A DNA stretch of 64,000 nucleotides from Flagellimonas oceani (GCF_011068285.1 NZ_CP049616.1:3306001-3370000); one strand, 5' to 3'; positions 25,165-34,383 are shown, numbered from the stretch's first letter. Made by a program: numbers and translations. The notes: generated by a model from the letters alone, not told the origin.

Positions 25165-26505
25165 ATGAAAAAGCTATTCTTTTTTTACTTTACGATTTTA
25201 TTCACTCTTTTTTCATGCTCCAAAGGTTCGACTGAGAATCCGGAACCAAATTCTGAAAACCCAAATCAAGAAGAACCAAAAGAAGAGGAAGTTGTTTATT
25301 TCACAATCAAAGTCGACGACGATTACTTTAGTTCTGGAAGTGAAGGCTGGGTTGTAAGCCACGATATAAACAATGGAAACATCTTGGATTATGGCCAGTT
25401 GGAAAATGGAAAAACAACCAGCTTTACTAAACAAGCTTCCTCAACACTATTGGAACACAATATAAGCTTGATCAATGTTTCCAATAATAATGGGAATATC
25501 TATTATCGAATTACCAGCTATACTTTTGTAAAATCAGATGAAGTTTGGCAACTTGGTAATCAATATAATAACTATGTTGACCCAAGAGGGGATGCCATTG
25601 GTGAAATATCAATTAATGCCAACAATTTGGTCCTACCCGGCTCTTGGATAATCTCCAACAAGCATGGATCCGCACTTTCTGGTGGTTCAAGTACAACCTC
25701 GAACAACGATTTGACCAGTGTTTTCTTTGAAAACATTCCTCTATTCGAAGAAAATAGGTACTTATTTTCTGTTTATGACATCTACGGTGAGGTCAATTAT
25801 CTATTTATGGACAACTTAAACAATGGAGATAATATAACTTTTGATGGAACTCAGCTACAATCTTTCGACAATACCGTGTTGGCCTCAGTACCTGAAGGAG
25901 GAGAATTCTTTGTATCTGTATATGGGTTTGAGGAAAATCAAGAGTTTGATGAGGGCGGTGGATATATTTTAGGCATGTTACTTCCGTTCGAAAATGATAA
26001 AATAACTACCGAATACATAAAGCTCGGGTATCTGAATACTTTCAACAAATACATTACCTCATTCACATATTCAAAGGATAGATTCAACTTTAACTTTAAA
26101 AAGTATGGTGAAGCTCCGTTAGGTATACCAATGACCAGCAAGGAAAACTGGAATGTTGAGGTTATTGATAATTCCGTTGATAGTTTTGCTTATAATGGGG
26201 TTTCTCATCATCAGTTCTCAAGACAAATGCATTCTTGGAGGGTAAGTTCAGGTGAACGTAATACTGATTACATAGAAACAAGTTGGTCTATAAATCAAGG
26301 TAAATTTTACTACACTTTTGACTTTAAATTACCAGACGAGATTTTAACAACCTACCCCAAAATGGATATAGAAGGATTGAATTATGAAAGTAGCTTTTTT
26401 CATCTGAATGAATATGACTACAATGGGTTTTTGAATGCTACTTTTGTAAATCCAAATCCTGAATTGTTACGTGACCAACACTTTTATCGCATGGATTTGG
26501 AATAA
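25165..26505 (+). CDS. Large lipoprotein of unknown function
   Basis: 446 residues. Lipoprotein signal with lipobox FSC (Cys18), then a Ser/Asn/Glu/Pro-rich linker (about 20-45). The rest looks all-beta, rich in Asn, Tyr and Gly (ISINANNLVLPGSWIISNKHGSAL and similar), with no motif I recognise. Probably surface or periplasmic. Upstream DNA does not carry the 21-bp-period repeat. A+T richer than the flanking housekeeping genes. Confidence 0.75.
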   Translation: MKKLFFFYFTILFTLFSCSKGSTENPEPNSENPNQEEPKEEEVVYFTIKVDDDYFSSGSEGWVVSHDINNGNILDYGQLENGKTTSFTKQASSTLLEHNISLINVSNNNGNIYYRITSYTFVKSDEVWQLGNQYNNYVDPRGDAIGEISINANNLVLPGSWIISNKHGSALSGGSSTTSNNDLTSVFFENIPLFEENRYLFSVYDIYGEVNYLFMDNLNNGDNITFDGTQLQSFDNTVLASVPEGGEFFVSVYGFEENQEFDEGGGYILGMLLPFENDKITTEYIKLGYLNTFNKYITSFTYSKDRFNFNFKKYGEAPLGIPMTSKENWNVEVIDNSVDSFAYNGVSHHQFSRQMHSWRVSSGERNTDYIETSWSINQGKFYYTFDFKLPDEILTTYPKMDIEGLNYESSFFHLNEYDYNGFLNATFVNPNPELLRDQHFYRMDLE

Positions 26506-26567
26506 TGATAGCACCTTATTCCAGCACGTTTGTTTGAACGACTTTCTTATTACAAATATTCTAAATC

Positions 26568-26596
26568 CGTCAACCCAAAAGGGGCATTCGTCAATT
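26568..26596. promoter_or_regulatory. 21-bp-period direct repeat, site 2 (upstream of 26680 lipoprotein)
   Basis: CGTCAACC (26568-26575) and CGTCAATT (26589-26596), starts 21 bp apart, separated by a segment ending GGGGCATT as in the other two sites. It ends 83 bp before the ATG at 26680. A GGGTAATTTAACCC near-palindrome (26600-26613) follows. Confidence 0.55.
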
Positions 26597-26679
26597 CATG
26601 GGTAATTTAACCCTACATTTCATTTAACTTCCGCCATATACTGCCCAATGCGCAGAAACAATCAAAAATAACGGATGAA

Positions 26680-27309
26680 ATGAGACAATTTATAATGACC
26701 CTAATTGGTATTCTATCTATTGCCACAAGTTGTAAATATGAGCCAAAGGAAAGGGAAGAATCCATCACAATTCCAAAAAAGGTTGAACACCACCTTTCAA
26801 AAATGGATTCTCTCAAAAAGAAGTTCAAACCCGACACTACAATTGCGGGCATTGTCCTTCTCAATTCCAAAAATGTGGATAGTATACTGGGAAACAACGT
26901 AATGGAAAGGCTTGTGCACAAGGGGTTACCAAATACAAGCGTGGTTTCAAAAGATTCCGAACAACAACTTACCATTTATTTCCACCCAGGAAATGGGGCC
27001 AAGGAATTTTCAGAATTTCATGTTGCCCATGCCGTCGGTACAGAGAAAAAGGAATTGGTAATGAAAGAGAATGAATTCAAAACTGAAAGCGGCATAAAAC
27101 TAGGCATCGAATTAGCTGACCTTAAAGCCATCAAAGGCGAACCGCACAGTATAACGAACATGGATAATGTCACCGTTCTACATTACAGGATAGATGATTT
27201 TGAGACCTCAAAATTCCTTAAGAGATATAATATGCCGGTGTATTATGCTGATTATGAGTTTTCCAACGGTCATTTGAGAGCGTTTAAGTTCGGATTCGAA
27301 TACCCATAA
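26680..27309 (+). CDS. Small lipoprotein of unknown function
   Basis: 209 residues, signal MRQFIMTLIGILSIATSC with the lipidated Cys18, then a helical Lys-rich segment (HHLSKMDSLKKKF). No recognised domain; a beta-rich C-terminal half (LKAIKGEPHSITNMDNVTVLHYRID...GHLRAFKFGF) resembles small periplasmic structural domains that read out a slope or gradient-type value, but I cannot name it. Preceded by 21-bp-period repeat site 2 and followed after 4 bases by another small gene, probably one transcript. Confidence 0.7.
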   Translation: MRQFIMTLIGILSIATSCKYEPKEREESITIPKKVEHHLSKMDSLKKKFKPDTTIAGIVLLNSKNVDSILGNNVMERLVHKGLPNTSVVSKDSEQQLTIYFHPGNGAKEFSEFHVAHAVGTEKKELVMKENEFKTESGIKLGIELADLKAIKGEPHSITNMDNVTVLHYRIDDFETSKFLKRYNMPVYYADYEFSNGHLRAFKFGFEYP

Positions 27310-27313
27310 ACAG

Positions 27314-27742
27314 GTGATATTGGACAAACATACGGGCACCTTGTCCATTGCTGAGGGTGTAGGATTTGGTCCCCATACTGATTTTAATAGGATAAAAAAT
27401 TGGCAACTTGGCGAGAATCTTGAAGTCATTGGGACCTCGGATGCTCAAGAACAGAAAATAACTTTTCGGAATATTGTGATCGATGATGACTATTTCATTT
27501 TTCGCTTAAGTTTCAGCTATAACAAATTAAACCTTTGCGAGATTTTTATCAGCCCTGTCCCCTTTGAATTCAATCAAGATTGGAACAGTTGGAGCTATGA
27601 AGACGAAATGAAACATCTGGAATATTGTAAAGCTTGGCTCCAAAAAGAGGTCGGGGAAACACGGGATTTTGATTGGGGGCACATTTGGTGCGGCTACGAT
27701 AGTTTGGGCGGATTTAGCAGCATAAAAATCAGATATAGTTAA
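27314..27742 (+). CDS. Small unknown cytosolic protein (GTG start likely)
   Basis: 142 residues, start GTG at 27314 or TTG at 27320; the frame is closed upstream at 27275, and no ATG lies between, so a non-ATG start is required. The protein begins LDKHTGTLSIAEGVGFGPHT and is mixed alpha/beta with several Trp (NWQLGENLEVIG, DWNSWSYEDEM, DWGHIWCGYDS). No signal peptide. Follows the 26680 lipoprotein by 4 bases. Family not recognised. Confidence 0.6.
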   Translation: MILDKHTGTLSIAEGVGFGPHTDFNRIKNWQLGENLEVIGTSDAQEQKITFRNIVIDDDYFIFRLSFSYNKLNLCEIFISPVPFEFNQDWNSWSYEDEMKHLEYCKAWLQKEVGETRDFDWGHIWCGYDSLGGFSSIKIRYS

Positions 27743-27755
27743 AAAAACAGGCATC

Positions 27756-27784
27756 CGTCAATTCATAAGGGGCATTCATCAATT
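27756..27784. promoter_or_regulatory. 21-bp-period direct repeat, site 3 (upstream of methyltransferase)
   Basis: CGTCAATT (27756-27763) and CATCAATT (27777-27784), starts 21 bp apart, with GGGGCATT between as in site 2. A weaker third half-site GGTCAGTT (27800-27807) follows, 23 bp on. It ends 67 bp before the ATG at 27852. Confidence 0.55.
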
Positions 27785-27851
27785 GGTGGCTACCGCATTG
27801 GTCAGTTTTACTCATCTTTATTTTCAAATCTTATCAATTTATTGAAAAATA

Positions 27852-28625
27852 ATGAGTAGCCTACTTAAATTTTCCATCAAGCAAAAGCATAGGGAGTACC
27901 GAAAAAAGAGAAAAGAAAAAATATTTAAAGGAAACATTGTCCACTGTACTATTTGTCATTCCGAGTACAGGGAGTTTGGTGCCTTTGGCCACATCAAACG
28001 AAAGAACGCGCAATGCCATAACTGCGGTTCGTTGGAAAGGCACAGACTGGTTTGGAAATATATTCAGGACAAGGAATTGATCAACAGACCACTGAAATTG
28101 CTCCATTTTGCGCCCGAAAAAGTCTTTTATGACATTTTTTCGGAATCGTCCCAGATAGATTATTTTCCCTGCGATCTGCATCCGAACATTTACGATTACA
28201 AGGGTAAAACCTCGGTCAGCAAGGCCGATATTACCCAAATTCCGTTCGAGGACGATTATTTTGATTTTATTTTATGCAACCATGTCCTGGAGCATATTCC
28301 AGACGATGCCCTGGCAATGTCAGAACTCTTTAGAGTGATGAAACCGAATGGCATGGGCATATTCCAAGTTCCCATTGATTATGATCGCGGCAAAACTTAT
28401 GAAGATTTTTCCATCACATCGGAAAAAGGAAGGTTAAAAGCCTTTGGAAGGCGTGACCATGTTCGGTGGTACGGCCAAGATTACAAAGAACGGCTTGCAA
28501 ATGCAGGCTTTGAGGTAACAGAGGATGATTATATTTCTTCCTTTACAAAAGAAGAGCAGTTTAAGTATGGGTTTGACAGTACAGAAAAAGTTTACCTGTG
28601 CCATAAAAGACCAAGTGAAAAATAG
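27852..28625 (+). CDS. SAM-dependent methyltransferase with N-terminal zinc ribbon
   Basis: 257 residues. A basic N-terminus, then a zinc ribbon with two Cys pairs (CTICHSEY near 32 and CHNCGSLERHR near 55), then a class I methyltransferase core: LLHFAPEKVFYD, DLHPNIYD acidic loop, ADITQIPFEDDYFDFILCNHVLEHIPDD (motif like ubiE/COQ5 type 11) and FRVMKPNGMG. Similar zinc-ribbon methyltransferases occur in glycan or lipid modification loci. The substrate is unknown. The 28630 gene starts 5 bases after its stop. Confidence 0.82.
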   Translation: MSSLLKFSIKQKHREYRKKRKEKIFKGNIVHCTICHSEYREFGAFGHIKRKNAQCHNCGSLERHRLVWKYIQDKELINRPLKLLHFAPEKVFYDIFSESSQIDYFPCDLHPNIYDYKGKTSVSKADITQIPFEDDYFDFILCNHVLEHIPDDALAMSELFRVMKPNGMGIFQVPIDYDRGKTYEDFSITSEKGRLKAFGRRDHVRWYGQDYKERLANAGFEVTEDDYISSFTKEEQFKYGFDSTEKVYLCHKRPSEK

Positions 28626-28629
28626 CTTT

Positions 28630-29223
28630 ATGAAAATTGATGTTTTACCCATACTCAGTCTAATACTAGGTTTCTGCAGAAAAATTTATAATAATAATTT
28701 TTCATCGCACAAATATTCTGTTTTAAGGACTGAGACCAAGAACTACTTTAATTCTAAAGAGCTGTTTTCAAATTCTAAATTTGAATCTGACTTTATAAGG
28801 CCTAACCTAATTGAGAAATATTTCTATTTAGAAACAGGTATCAGGGCTAATGAAAAATCCATTTATAAATTAATTTCATTCAAGGATAAACTGGATGGCA
28901 ACTATACCTGGCGCGAAATTAAATTGGTTCAAAACTATTTAAATTTTGAGAAGAGCGATATCGAAATCAAAATAACAAGACTGGGAAAGCTTCAAAGCAT
29001 TATTGGCGTAATCCTAAGTCTTATATTAGTTCTAACATCAATTTTTGGAGCTTCTTATTTCAGTCAATTTGAAATTCTTGAATTACGGGATATTTTAATA
29101 TATGGTATGATAATTTCAGTCCCTTTTGGTGTAGGTTACTTTATTATTTCTCATATAAACCCAATTATTGTCTCTAGACAAATGGAAAATAAGCTCAAAA
29201 CTAAAATCCAATCGAAGAACTAG
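28630..29223 (+). CDS. Small membrane protein of unknown function
   Basis: 197 residues from ATG 28630 (a longer frame overlapping the methyltransferase is not used). The N-terminal part has a short hydrophobic segment (VLPILSLILGF); a charged middle (about 50-115) is followed by two transmembrane helices (about 120-142 IIGVILSLILVLTSIFGAS and about 157-180 IYGMIISVPFGVGYFIIS). No recognised family. Probably cotranscribed with the methyltransferase and convergent with the pseudouridine synthase. Confidence 0.65.
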   Translation: MKIDVLPILSLILGFCRKIYNNNFSSHKYSVLRTETKNYFNSKELFSNSKFESDFIRPNLIEKYFYLETGIRANEKSIYKLISFKDKLDGNYTWREIKLVQNYLNFEKSDIEIKITRLGKLQSIIGVILSLILVLTSIFGASYFSQFEILELRDILIYGMIISVPFGVGYFIISHINPIIVSRQMENKLKTKIQSKN

Positions 29224-29231
29224 TTTTTAAA

Positions 29232-30074
29232 TCATTTCAGATTCTTCAAATTGATCACCTCCTGCTCGGTCAAATGTCTCCAATGGCCACGTGGCAAATC
29301 TTTTTTGGTCAGTCCAGCAAAGATGACACGGTCCAGTTTGGTCACATTGTAGCCCAAGTGCTCAAAAATACGGCGCACAATACGGTTACGCCCACTGTGG
29401 ATTTCCACTCCGACCTCTCGCTTTGGTGCTCCTTGAATGTAACTTACGCTATCCACGGTAATAGGGCCATCTTCCAGTTCCAGACCGGCTTCAATTTTAT
29501 GGAGGTCCCCCAAACTTAGGTTATTGTCCAAATGCACGTGGTAAATCTTACGGATATTGTGCTTGGGATGTGTCAATTTTTTGGTGAGGTCGCCATCGTT
29601 GGTAAAAAGCAGCAAACCTGTGGTATTCCGGTCCAAACGGCCTACGGGCAACAAACGGTTATTCGAGGCGCTTGAAATCAGTTCCATTACGGTACGGCGT
29701 CCCTTCTCATCACTTGTGGTGGTGATAAAGTTTTTGGGTTTGTTCAGTAGTACGTACTCCTTCTTTTCCAAGCTGAGTCGTTTTCCATCAAAACGGACAT
29801 CGTCGGAGCGCTTTACCTTGTACCCCATCTCGGTCACGGCTTTCCCGTTAACCGTAACATTCCCTGCCGCAATAAAGGTGTCCGCTTCCCGTCGGGAACA
29901 AATGCCCGCATTGGCAATGTAGCGGTTCAACCGAATTTCATCCGGATTGGATGGTTTTTTAGGAGCGCTCTGCCTTGGTTTGGAGGAAAATTTTTTGTCA
30001 AACGGTTTCTTTCTGTCCCCGCCCTTGAAGTTTTTTGAAGGCCTTTTGCCTTTGTTGTTGTCTGATTTCGCCAT
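29232..30074 (-). CDS. rRNA large-subunit pseudouridine synthase (RsuA/RluB family)
   Basis: 280 residues from the ATG at 30074 (MAKSDNN); a 6-residue upstream extension is not favoured. A Lys/Arg-rich disordered N-terminus (about 1-45) precedes an S4 RNA-binding domain (IRLNRYIANAGICSRREAD) and the pseudouridine synthase core with GRLDRNTTGLLLFTNDGDL, where the Asp is catalytic, then RNRIVRRIFEHLGY. Acts on 23S rRNA in helix 80-type positions by analogy to RluB. Last gene of a minus-strand block. Confidence 0.9.
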   Translation of the reverse strand: MAKSDNNKGKRPSKNFKGGDRKKPFDKKFSSKPRQSAPKKPSNPDEIRLNRYIANAGICSRREADTFIAAGNVTVNGKAVTEMGYKVKRSDDVRFDGKRLSLEKKEYVLLNKPKNFITTTSDEKGRRTVMELISSASNNRLLPVGRLDRNTTGLLLFTNDGDLTKKLTHPKHNIRKIYHVHLDNNLSLGDLHKIEAGLELEDGPITVDSVSYIQGAPKREVGVEIHSGRNRIVRRIFEHLGYNVTKLDRVIFAGLTKKDLPRGHWRHLTEQEVINLKNLK

Positions 30075-30134
30075 CAGTCGGATTTTTTGCAAATGTACTC
30101 TTTTTAAGTTCCAAAAATCCTAAAGAACAAAGAA

Positions 30135-31040
30135 TTACAAAATTCGGTTCAAGACCACATCCACATCAATCAAAAGAATACTGAAAACGCCGAGCACAAT
30201 AATAAATTTGATGATGTTGTGCAGCCAAACGTAGTGCATTTTCCCCTTGGCTTTCCATAAGAGCACCAAGAAAAAAATCAAAAGCCCCACACACACCATA
30301 AAATAGTAATGCATATACCCGACATCAAAGGTTTTGATCAACAAAAGTGCGGGAACCAAGGTAAGTACGATCAAACAAGAAATTATCGATTTTGAGACAC
30401 GGGCACCATAAATTATGGGAATGGTCCTATAGTTCTGTGCCAAATCGCCAGCCATGTTCTCCAAATCCTTGATCATTTCGCGGGCCAATATCAACAGGAA
30501 CAAGAAAAGTGCGTGCACAAAAATCACGGTCTGGAAATTCTGATAGTACACAAACACCACAAAAAATGGAGCTATCGCCAATGTGGAAGACACCAAGTTG
30601 CCCACAAAGGGTATGCGCTTGAGCTTATGGGAGTAAATCCATATACCAAAAATGTAAGCGGAAAAAAACAACACCGCCCTGAACGAAATATAACTTGCCG
30701 CAAAAACGGTCAAAAAATTGAGGATAAAATAGGTGGTGAGCTTAAAACGTTGGCTCACCAAACGGTCCAACATACTTTTGGTAGGCTTGTTGATCAGATC
30801 TTTTTCCGCATCGTAAAAATTGTTGATGATGTAACCGCTCGCAATCGTAAGGGCAGAAGCCGTAACAATGAGGAACAGGTTTAAATCCAATATGACGTTG
30901 CGCAAGGGAACATTGGGGGCGAGTATATAAATGGACGCCAAATATTGCGCCAAGGTTATCACCAAAATATTGTAACCCCGTACCACGGAAAACAGACTCA
31001 ACAGCTTAAACAGCAAGAGTTTGTTTTTTCTACTAAGCAT
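30135..31040 (-). CDS. UbiA-family prenyltransferase
   Basis: 301 residues, about nine transmembrane helices. The two aspartate-rich motifs are present: NNFYDAEKDLINKP (NxxxDxxxD, near 73) and DLENMAGDLAQNYRT (near 191). The group includes geranylgeranylglycerol-phosphate geranylgeranyltransferase-like and quinone-related enzymes; here it follows mevalonate-pathway kinases, so it probably uses a prenyl diphosphate from that route. Acceptor is unknown. Ends 60 bases ahead of the pseudouridine synthase start. Confidence 0.85.
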   Translation of the reverse strand: MLSRKNKLLLFKLLSLFSVVRGYNILVITLAQYLASIYILAPNVPLRNVILDLNLFLIVTASALTIASGYIINNFYDAEKDLINKPTKSMLDRLVSQRFKLTTYFILNFLTVFAASYISFRAVLFFSAYIFGIWIYSHKLKRIPFVGNLVSSTLAIAPFFVVFVYYQNFQTVIFVHALFLFLLILAREMIKDLENMAGDLAQNYRTIPIIYGARVSKSIISCLIVLTLVPALLLIKTFDVGYMHYYFMVCVGLLIFFLVLLWKAKGKMHYVWLHNIIKFIIVLGVFSILLIDVDVVLNRIL

Positions 31041-31050
31041 GGATTTGCCT

Positions 31051-31989
31051 TTAGAAGTTGTAGACTACCTCCAGATTGTGGCCTTTTAGTGCTTTTTTGG
31101 CCTTTTCCAAATCTTGGGTAAAGCCTAAAATATAACCGCCGCCACCGGAACCACAAAGTTTAAGGTAGTAATCGTTTGTTTCGATGCCCTTTTGCCAAAG
31201 TTGATGAAATTTGGAGGGAATCATTGGCTTAAAGTTGTCAAAAACTACGTGCGAGAGTTGTTTTAAGTTCCCGAACAAGGATTTTACGTTGCCGTTCAAA
31301 AAATCTTCCACACAGGCATCGGTGTGTTTTATGAACTGGTTCTTGATCATATTTCGGAAACCTTCCTGCTTCATGTTTTCCATGAATAGTTGCACCATGG
31401 GTGCAGTTTCCCCGGTCATACCGCTGTCCAACAAGAACACAGCGCCTTTTCCTTCGGTATTTTGGGAGGGAATGCTGGTGGATTCGATATTGTCCTTGGA
31501 GTTGATAAGTATGGGCAAACTCAAATAACTGTTCAACGGGTCCAACCCGGAGGATTTACCGTGGAAGAAAGATTCCATTTTCCCGAAAATTTTCTTCAAT
31601 TGAAGCAGTTTTTCACGGGTCAGGTTTTCCAAGACCGTGATCTTATCGGTCGCATAGCGGTCATAAATAGCAGCGACCAATGCACCACTGCTGCCAATTC
31701 CATAGCCCTGGGGGATGGAACTGTCAAAATACATTCCCTCGGCCACGTCCTTTTCCAACGCTTCAATATCAAAAGAGACCAAACCTTTTTCCTTCATTTC
31801 GAGCACTTTTAAATACTCCGCGTAGGCTTTGAGGCTTTTGTTTGATTTTTGCGCCATTTCGGAATTATCGTTGTCCCACTTGAGCGCGCCTTTGAAAAAA
31901 TTATAGGGTATGGATAGTCCTTTGGAGTCTTTGATAATGCCGTACTCTCCGAACAATAAAATCTTTGAATAAAATAATGGACCTTTCAT
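31051..31989 (-). CDS. Mevalonate-kinase-type GHMP kinase
   Basis: 312 residues, GHMP superfamily. KILLFGEYGIIKDSKGL at the N-terminus, the ATP loop PQGYGIGSSGALVAA near 94, the HGKSSGLDPLNSYLS catalytic Asp region near 143, and KLCGSGGGGYILGF near 279. The FGEYGI and GLDPLNSY patterns fit mevalonate kinase of the Bacteroidetes type. It phosphorylates mevalonate with ATP in the cytosol. It lies 141 bases downstream of diphosphomevalonate decarboxylase with a weak terminator between, so the second half may have its own promoter. Confidence 0.85.
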   Translation of the reverse strand: MKGPLFYSKILLFGEYGIIKDSKGLSIPYNFFKGALKWDNDNSEMAQKSNKSLKAYAEYLKVLEMKEKGLVSFDIEALEKDVAEGMYFDSSIPQGYGIGSSGALVAAIYDRYATDKITVLENLTREKLLQLKKIFGKMESFFHGKSSGLDPLNSYLSLPILINSKDNIESTSIPSQNTEGKGAVFLLDSGMTGETAPMVQLFMENMKQEGFRNMIKNQFIKHTDACVEDFLNGNVKSLFGNLKQLSHVVFDNFKPMIPSKFHQLWQKGIETNDYYLKLCGSGGGGYILGFTQDLEKAKKALKGHNLEVVYNF

Positions 31990-32103
31990 ATGCTAGTACT
32001 AAGATACAAACAAATTTTGTTTAATATTTGATAAACATCGATAAACAAACCGATTTTATCTTTAAAAACCTGTTCTCGTCCCTTCAAAATCTTGGCAAAT
32101 AAC

Positions 32104-32125
32104 GTAAAAAAACAGCTTAACTGTT
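32104..32125 (-). terminator. Weak intrinsic terminator downstream of mvaD
   Basis: Read on the minus strand, AACAG (32125-32121), loop TTAAG, CTGTT (32115-32111), then a T-run continuing to 32106. It begins six bases past the mvaD stop. The stem is only five bases, so termination may be partial and could set a lower expression of the kinase and UbiA genes. Confidence 0.5.
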
Positions 32126-32130
32126 CATTT

Positions 32131-33216
32131 TTAGTCGTTTATTTTGATTGCACCTTTCCCCACTTGGTCGTGGATATACTGGCCATTTTCGCAATGTTCG
32201 GCCAATTCGTTCTTGATAAAGTCGTGCACTTTTTCTTTTTCCGCTTCCGGATAGAGCAAATGTACGTTGGCACCGGCATCCAAGGTAAAGCAAACGGGTA
32301 TTTTGGTTGTTTCGCGGTATTCCCAAATTTTATTGATGATTTCCAAGGTATCCGGTTTCATCAATATAAAATAGGGGCTGCTGGTCATCATCATGGCATG
32401 CAAAGTAAGTGCTTCACTTTCCACAAGTTTGATGAACGCCTCCAAATCACCGCTTCCCAAAATAGGTTTTAGTTTGTCCAGATTATCAAACGCCTGTTGA
32501 AATCGGTTCTCGGCATATGGGTGGCCGTGCATCAATTGGTGGCCCACCGTACTGCTCACCTGCTTTTGGCCTTTGTGCACCAACAGGATCGTATCGCAAT
32601 AACTCTTGAAAACTGAATCCACATCAAATGGATATTCGATTCCGTATAAATCTGAACTCTCTGGAATGTTGGCGTGCTGTCCCCATTGAACCAGACTGCC
32701 CTTTACACTTCTGCATGCACTTCCAGAACCCAAACGGGCCAAATAGGATGCCTTTGCATGGAAAAATGCTTCATCCATGGATGGATTTAACTGTTTTTCA
32801 ATATCCATCAAACACAGGGAAAGAGCCGCCATACCACTCGCCGACGAAGCAATCCCACTGCTGTGCGGAAAGGAATTAGAGGTTTCAATCGTAAAATTAT
32901 ATTCCTTTAAAAAGGGCAAGTACTTCGCAATCCGCTCCAAAAAGGTTTGGATCTTGGGCTTAAAATCCTCCTTGGGCTTTCCTTCAAAAAACAAATCGAA
33001 CGAAAAATTTTCCCTATCCTCTTTTTTTTCGAAAAAAACGGAAGTGGTCGTAGCACATGCATCCAACGTAAAACTAATGGACGGATTGGCAGGCATTTGA
33101 ACGGGACGTTTTCCCCAGTATTTTACAAGGGCAATGTTGCTTGGTGCTTTCCAGGTCACCTTGCCTTTCTCGGGCGAATTTTGATAGCTACCGGGCAAAA
33201 AATCATTTTCCGTCAT
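32131..33216 (-). CDS. mvaD: Diphosphomevalonate decarboxylase
   Basis: 361 residues. WKAPSNIALVKYWGKR near residue 22, SISFTLDACATTTSVFFE, NSFPHSSGIASSASGMAALSL (ATP loop) near 113, GSGSACRSVKGSLVQWG near 163, and late CFTLDAGANVHLLYP with the catalytic-type Asp. It converts mevalonate diphosphate to isopentenyl diphosphate with ATP. With the downstream kinase this shows that the organism makes isoprenoids by the mevalonate route. Divergent from tspO across 94 bases. Confidence 0.93.
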   Translation of the reverse strand: MTENDFLPGSYQNSPEKGKVTWKAPSNIALVKYWGKRPVQMPANPSISFTLDACATTTSVFFEKKEDRENFSFDLFFEGKPKEDFKPKIQTFLERIAKYLPFLKEYNFTIETSNSFPHSSGIASSASGMAALSLCLMDIEKQLNPSMDEAFFHAKASYLARLGSGSACRSVKGSLVQWGQHANIPESSDLYGIEYPFDVDSVFKSYCDTILLVHKGQKQVSSTVGHQLMHGHPYAENRFQQAFDNLDKLKPILGSGDLEAFIKLVESEALTLHAMMMTSSPYFILMKPDTLEIINKIWEYRETTKIPVCFTLDAGANVHLLYPEAEKEKVHDFIKNELAEHCENGQYIHDQVGKGAIKIND

Positions 33217-33310
33217 TGGGAATGGATTATTTCAACAAATATAAGCAGCGACAAACTTACTGGAAATCGGATGCAAATAAATTCTTATTTTAGTCGAAGT
33301 TGCGCCAACC

Positions 33311-33787
33311 ATGAAAAAAAGAATTATCTACATAACCCTGAGCGTTTTGGTCTGCCTTGCCATTGGTTTTTTGGCCAGTATTGCAACCCAAAGCTCCGTC
33401 AACGATTGGTACGTTACACTCGACAAGCCTTCGTTTACGCCCCCGAACTATCTTTTTGCCCCGGTGTGGACCGCATTGTACATTATGATGGGTGTGGCCG
33501 CAGGCATCGTTTGGTCCAAGGGCTATCACCATATTTGGGTAAAGACGGCATTATACCATTTTGCGTTTCAATTGTTGCTGAATGCGTTGTGGAGCATCGT
33601 TTTTTTTGGCCTAAAGAATCCTTTGGGCGGAATGATCGTGATTTTGGCCCTGTTAACCATGATCATACTTACCATAAAATGGTTCAAGGTCATCAGCAAA
33701 ACTGCAGCACTATTAATGATTCCCTATTTATTGTGGGTGGCCTTTGCCTCCGCGCTCAACTACAAAATTTGGGAGCTCAACGCTTAG
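33311..33787 (+). CDS. TspO/MBR family membrane protein
   Basis: 158 residues, five transmembrane helices, Trp-rich. WYVTLDKPSFTPPNYLFAPVWTALYIMMG is the classic TspO segment between helices 1 and 2, followed by NALWSIVFF and PYLLWVAFASALNY. TspO proteins bind porphyrins and are linked to stress, tetrapyrrole handling or signalling. Converges with and overlaps the DUF1697 gene by 4 bases. Confidence 0.92.
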   Translation: MKKRIIYITLSVLVCLAIGFLASIATQSSVNDWYVTLDKPSFTPPNYLFAPVWTALYIMMGVAAGIVWSKGYHHIWVKTALYHFAFQLLLNALWSIVFFGLKNPLGGMIVILALLTMIILTIKWFKVISKTAALLMIPYLLWVAFASALNYKIWELNA

Positions 33788-34323
33788 GAAGACACCATTT
33801 CCAGTAATTTCAACATGGTTTTGTGGTTACGGGTCGTTGCCTCCACTTTGAGCTTGTTTTCAATAAGGTTATTATTGAGTTTTGCCTTACCGTAGCCATT
33901 TTTACAAAATAAATAGACGCATTTGTTCGTAATGCGGAACCCCTCATTTTCATACTCAAGTTGATTGAACTGTTGCACCAATTCCTCTTTGGGGGCGCTT
34001 TTCAGCAAAACATAATATAGCTTGTTTTCTTCCGCTTTTTTCAAATACGGATTGGCTTCCAAAATTGATTTGATGTCTTCTTGCTGAACGACCAAGGTCG
34101 GCACGTCAAATCCGAAATGGCCATGAATGATTTTTACTATTTTTTTCTGAAGTTTATCCTTGTCCGTCTGATTACTATCAAAAACAATATTGCCACTTTG
34201 GATATAAGTTTTGATGTTTTTTAGACCGTTTTCCACCAAAACCTGCCTCAAATCGGCCATTTTTATCTTTTTTTGACCACTTACGTTGATTCCTCTCAAT
34301 AAAGCTATATATGTATTCCCCAT
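33784..34323 (-). CDS. DUF1697 family protein
   Basis: 179 residues from ATG 34323 (MGNTYIALLRGINVSG), the normal DUF1697 start; the open frame runs further upstream but only across the glpK promoter and is not coding. MADLRQVLVENGLKNIKTYIQSGNIVFDS and the end RNHKTMLKLLEM are family marks. Function is unknown; the family is widespread and cytosolic. Divergent from glpK by 60 bases. Confidence 0.88.
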   Translation of the reverse strand: MGNTYIALLRGINVSGQKKIKMADLRQVLVENGLKNIKTYIQSGNIVFDSNQTDKDKLQKKIVKIIHGHFGFDVPTLVVQQEDIKSILEANPYLKKAEENKLYYVLLKSAPKEELVQQFNQLEYENEGFRITNKCVYLFCKNGYGKAKLNNNLIENKLKVEATTRNHKTMLKLLEMVSS

Positions 34324-34383
34324 ACCAATGGATTCCAAACCCGGATTAATTTTAGTAAATTCAAACGCGCTTAAATTAACAAA

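Noticed and set aside
32947..33807. 286-residue plus-strand open frame over mvaD and tspO
   Set aside because: Antisense to mvaD and out of frame with tspO; both flanking genes have clear family motifs.
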